Shown: positions 63,880 through 64,000 of the stretch, piece by piece
Layout of the letters: each line of letters opens with the position of its first letter
Position numbering within the stretch: position 1 is the stretch's first letter
Program-made: the position numbers and the translations under genes
Notes under the pieces: model-generated
Told to the model about the DNA's origin: nothing
The model's input: only the letters and a program-made list of their open reading frames with translations
The model's database searches: none
Assembly: GCA_000507305.1 (NCBI GenBank)
Contig: DF239141.1
Location: 186,001 to 250,000 of the forward strand
Origin: Breviolum minutum Mf 1.05b.01
Lineage: Eukaryota > Sar > Dinophyceae > Suessiales > Symbiodiniaceae
Length of the DNA stretch: 64,000 bases
Direction of reading: 5' to 3'

Positions 63880-64000
63880 CCGAGGAATATGGACCACTGC
63901 GAAGAACATGGTGCTACCTGATGTGTCTCGGAACTCCCGTTTTTTTTGCTTGCTTGAAATCCGGTGCGAGTCTCCAGGATTCGGCCTGGCAGAATTCCAG

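Overview
The window looks like nuclear DNA of a dinoflagellate, most likely of the Symbiodiniaceae type. Three kinds of evidence point there. First, it is full of short, palindrome-ended non-autonomous elements (about 70-230 bp, at least 13 terminal-inverted-repeat families, labelled A to P here). Family B, read in frame, gives peptides containing GTPKSSILIGFSI or NHPFWG.PIFGNTH; I recall these as recurrent in predicted proteins of Symbiodiniaceae and related dinoflagellates (memory, not a search). Second, there is no long uninterrupted gene: coding signal comes as short open blocks bounded by AG|G acceptors and GT donors, as expected of intron-rich dinoflagellate genes. Third, long trinucleotide tracts (GTT/AAC, ATC/GAT) and AT dinucleotide tracts recur throughout. 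No bacterial operons, CRISPR, tRNA, rRNA or spliced-leader gene was seen by eye.

Layout: 1-6.5 kb holds small candidate exons among elements and an acidic ORF end at 6501. 6.6-10.6 kb is dense in plus-strand open blocks (best: 7057-7230, 8751-9031, 9456-9640, 10418-10530). 12-23 kb has scattered exons (14583-14717 with 14951-15042 phase-matched, 19441-19557, 20428-20566), several single-copy elements with long inverted ends, and two trinucleotide tracts. 26-31 kb has a GTT tract of over 350 bp followed by the longest well-bounded exon (26618-26984). 33-44.7 kb carries a second exon-rich stretch (37934-38140 with 38239-38413, 39720-39795, 40879-41052, 44610-44727), a diverged internal duplication, nested elements and a U6 snRNA-like sequence at 42331. 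An 870-base N gap at 44888-45757 sits inside simple repeats. 46-64 kb continues with exon candidates, including a GC-rich 18-bp-period tandem repeat at 57787-57985 that is open in all three forward frames.

All supported exon models are on the plus strand, consistent with one or a few long co-oriented genes, which is usual for dinoflagellates; I scanned the minus strand less closely, mainly for long ORFs. I recognised no protein family in any exon and assign no function. Random DNA of this composition often gives open frames of 40-60 codons, and neighbouring frames are often open together, so single exons are low to moderate confidence. Element coordinates are good to a few bases at clean ends and looser at decayed ends.
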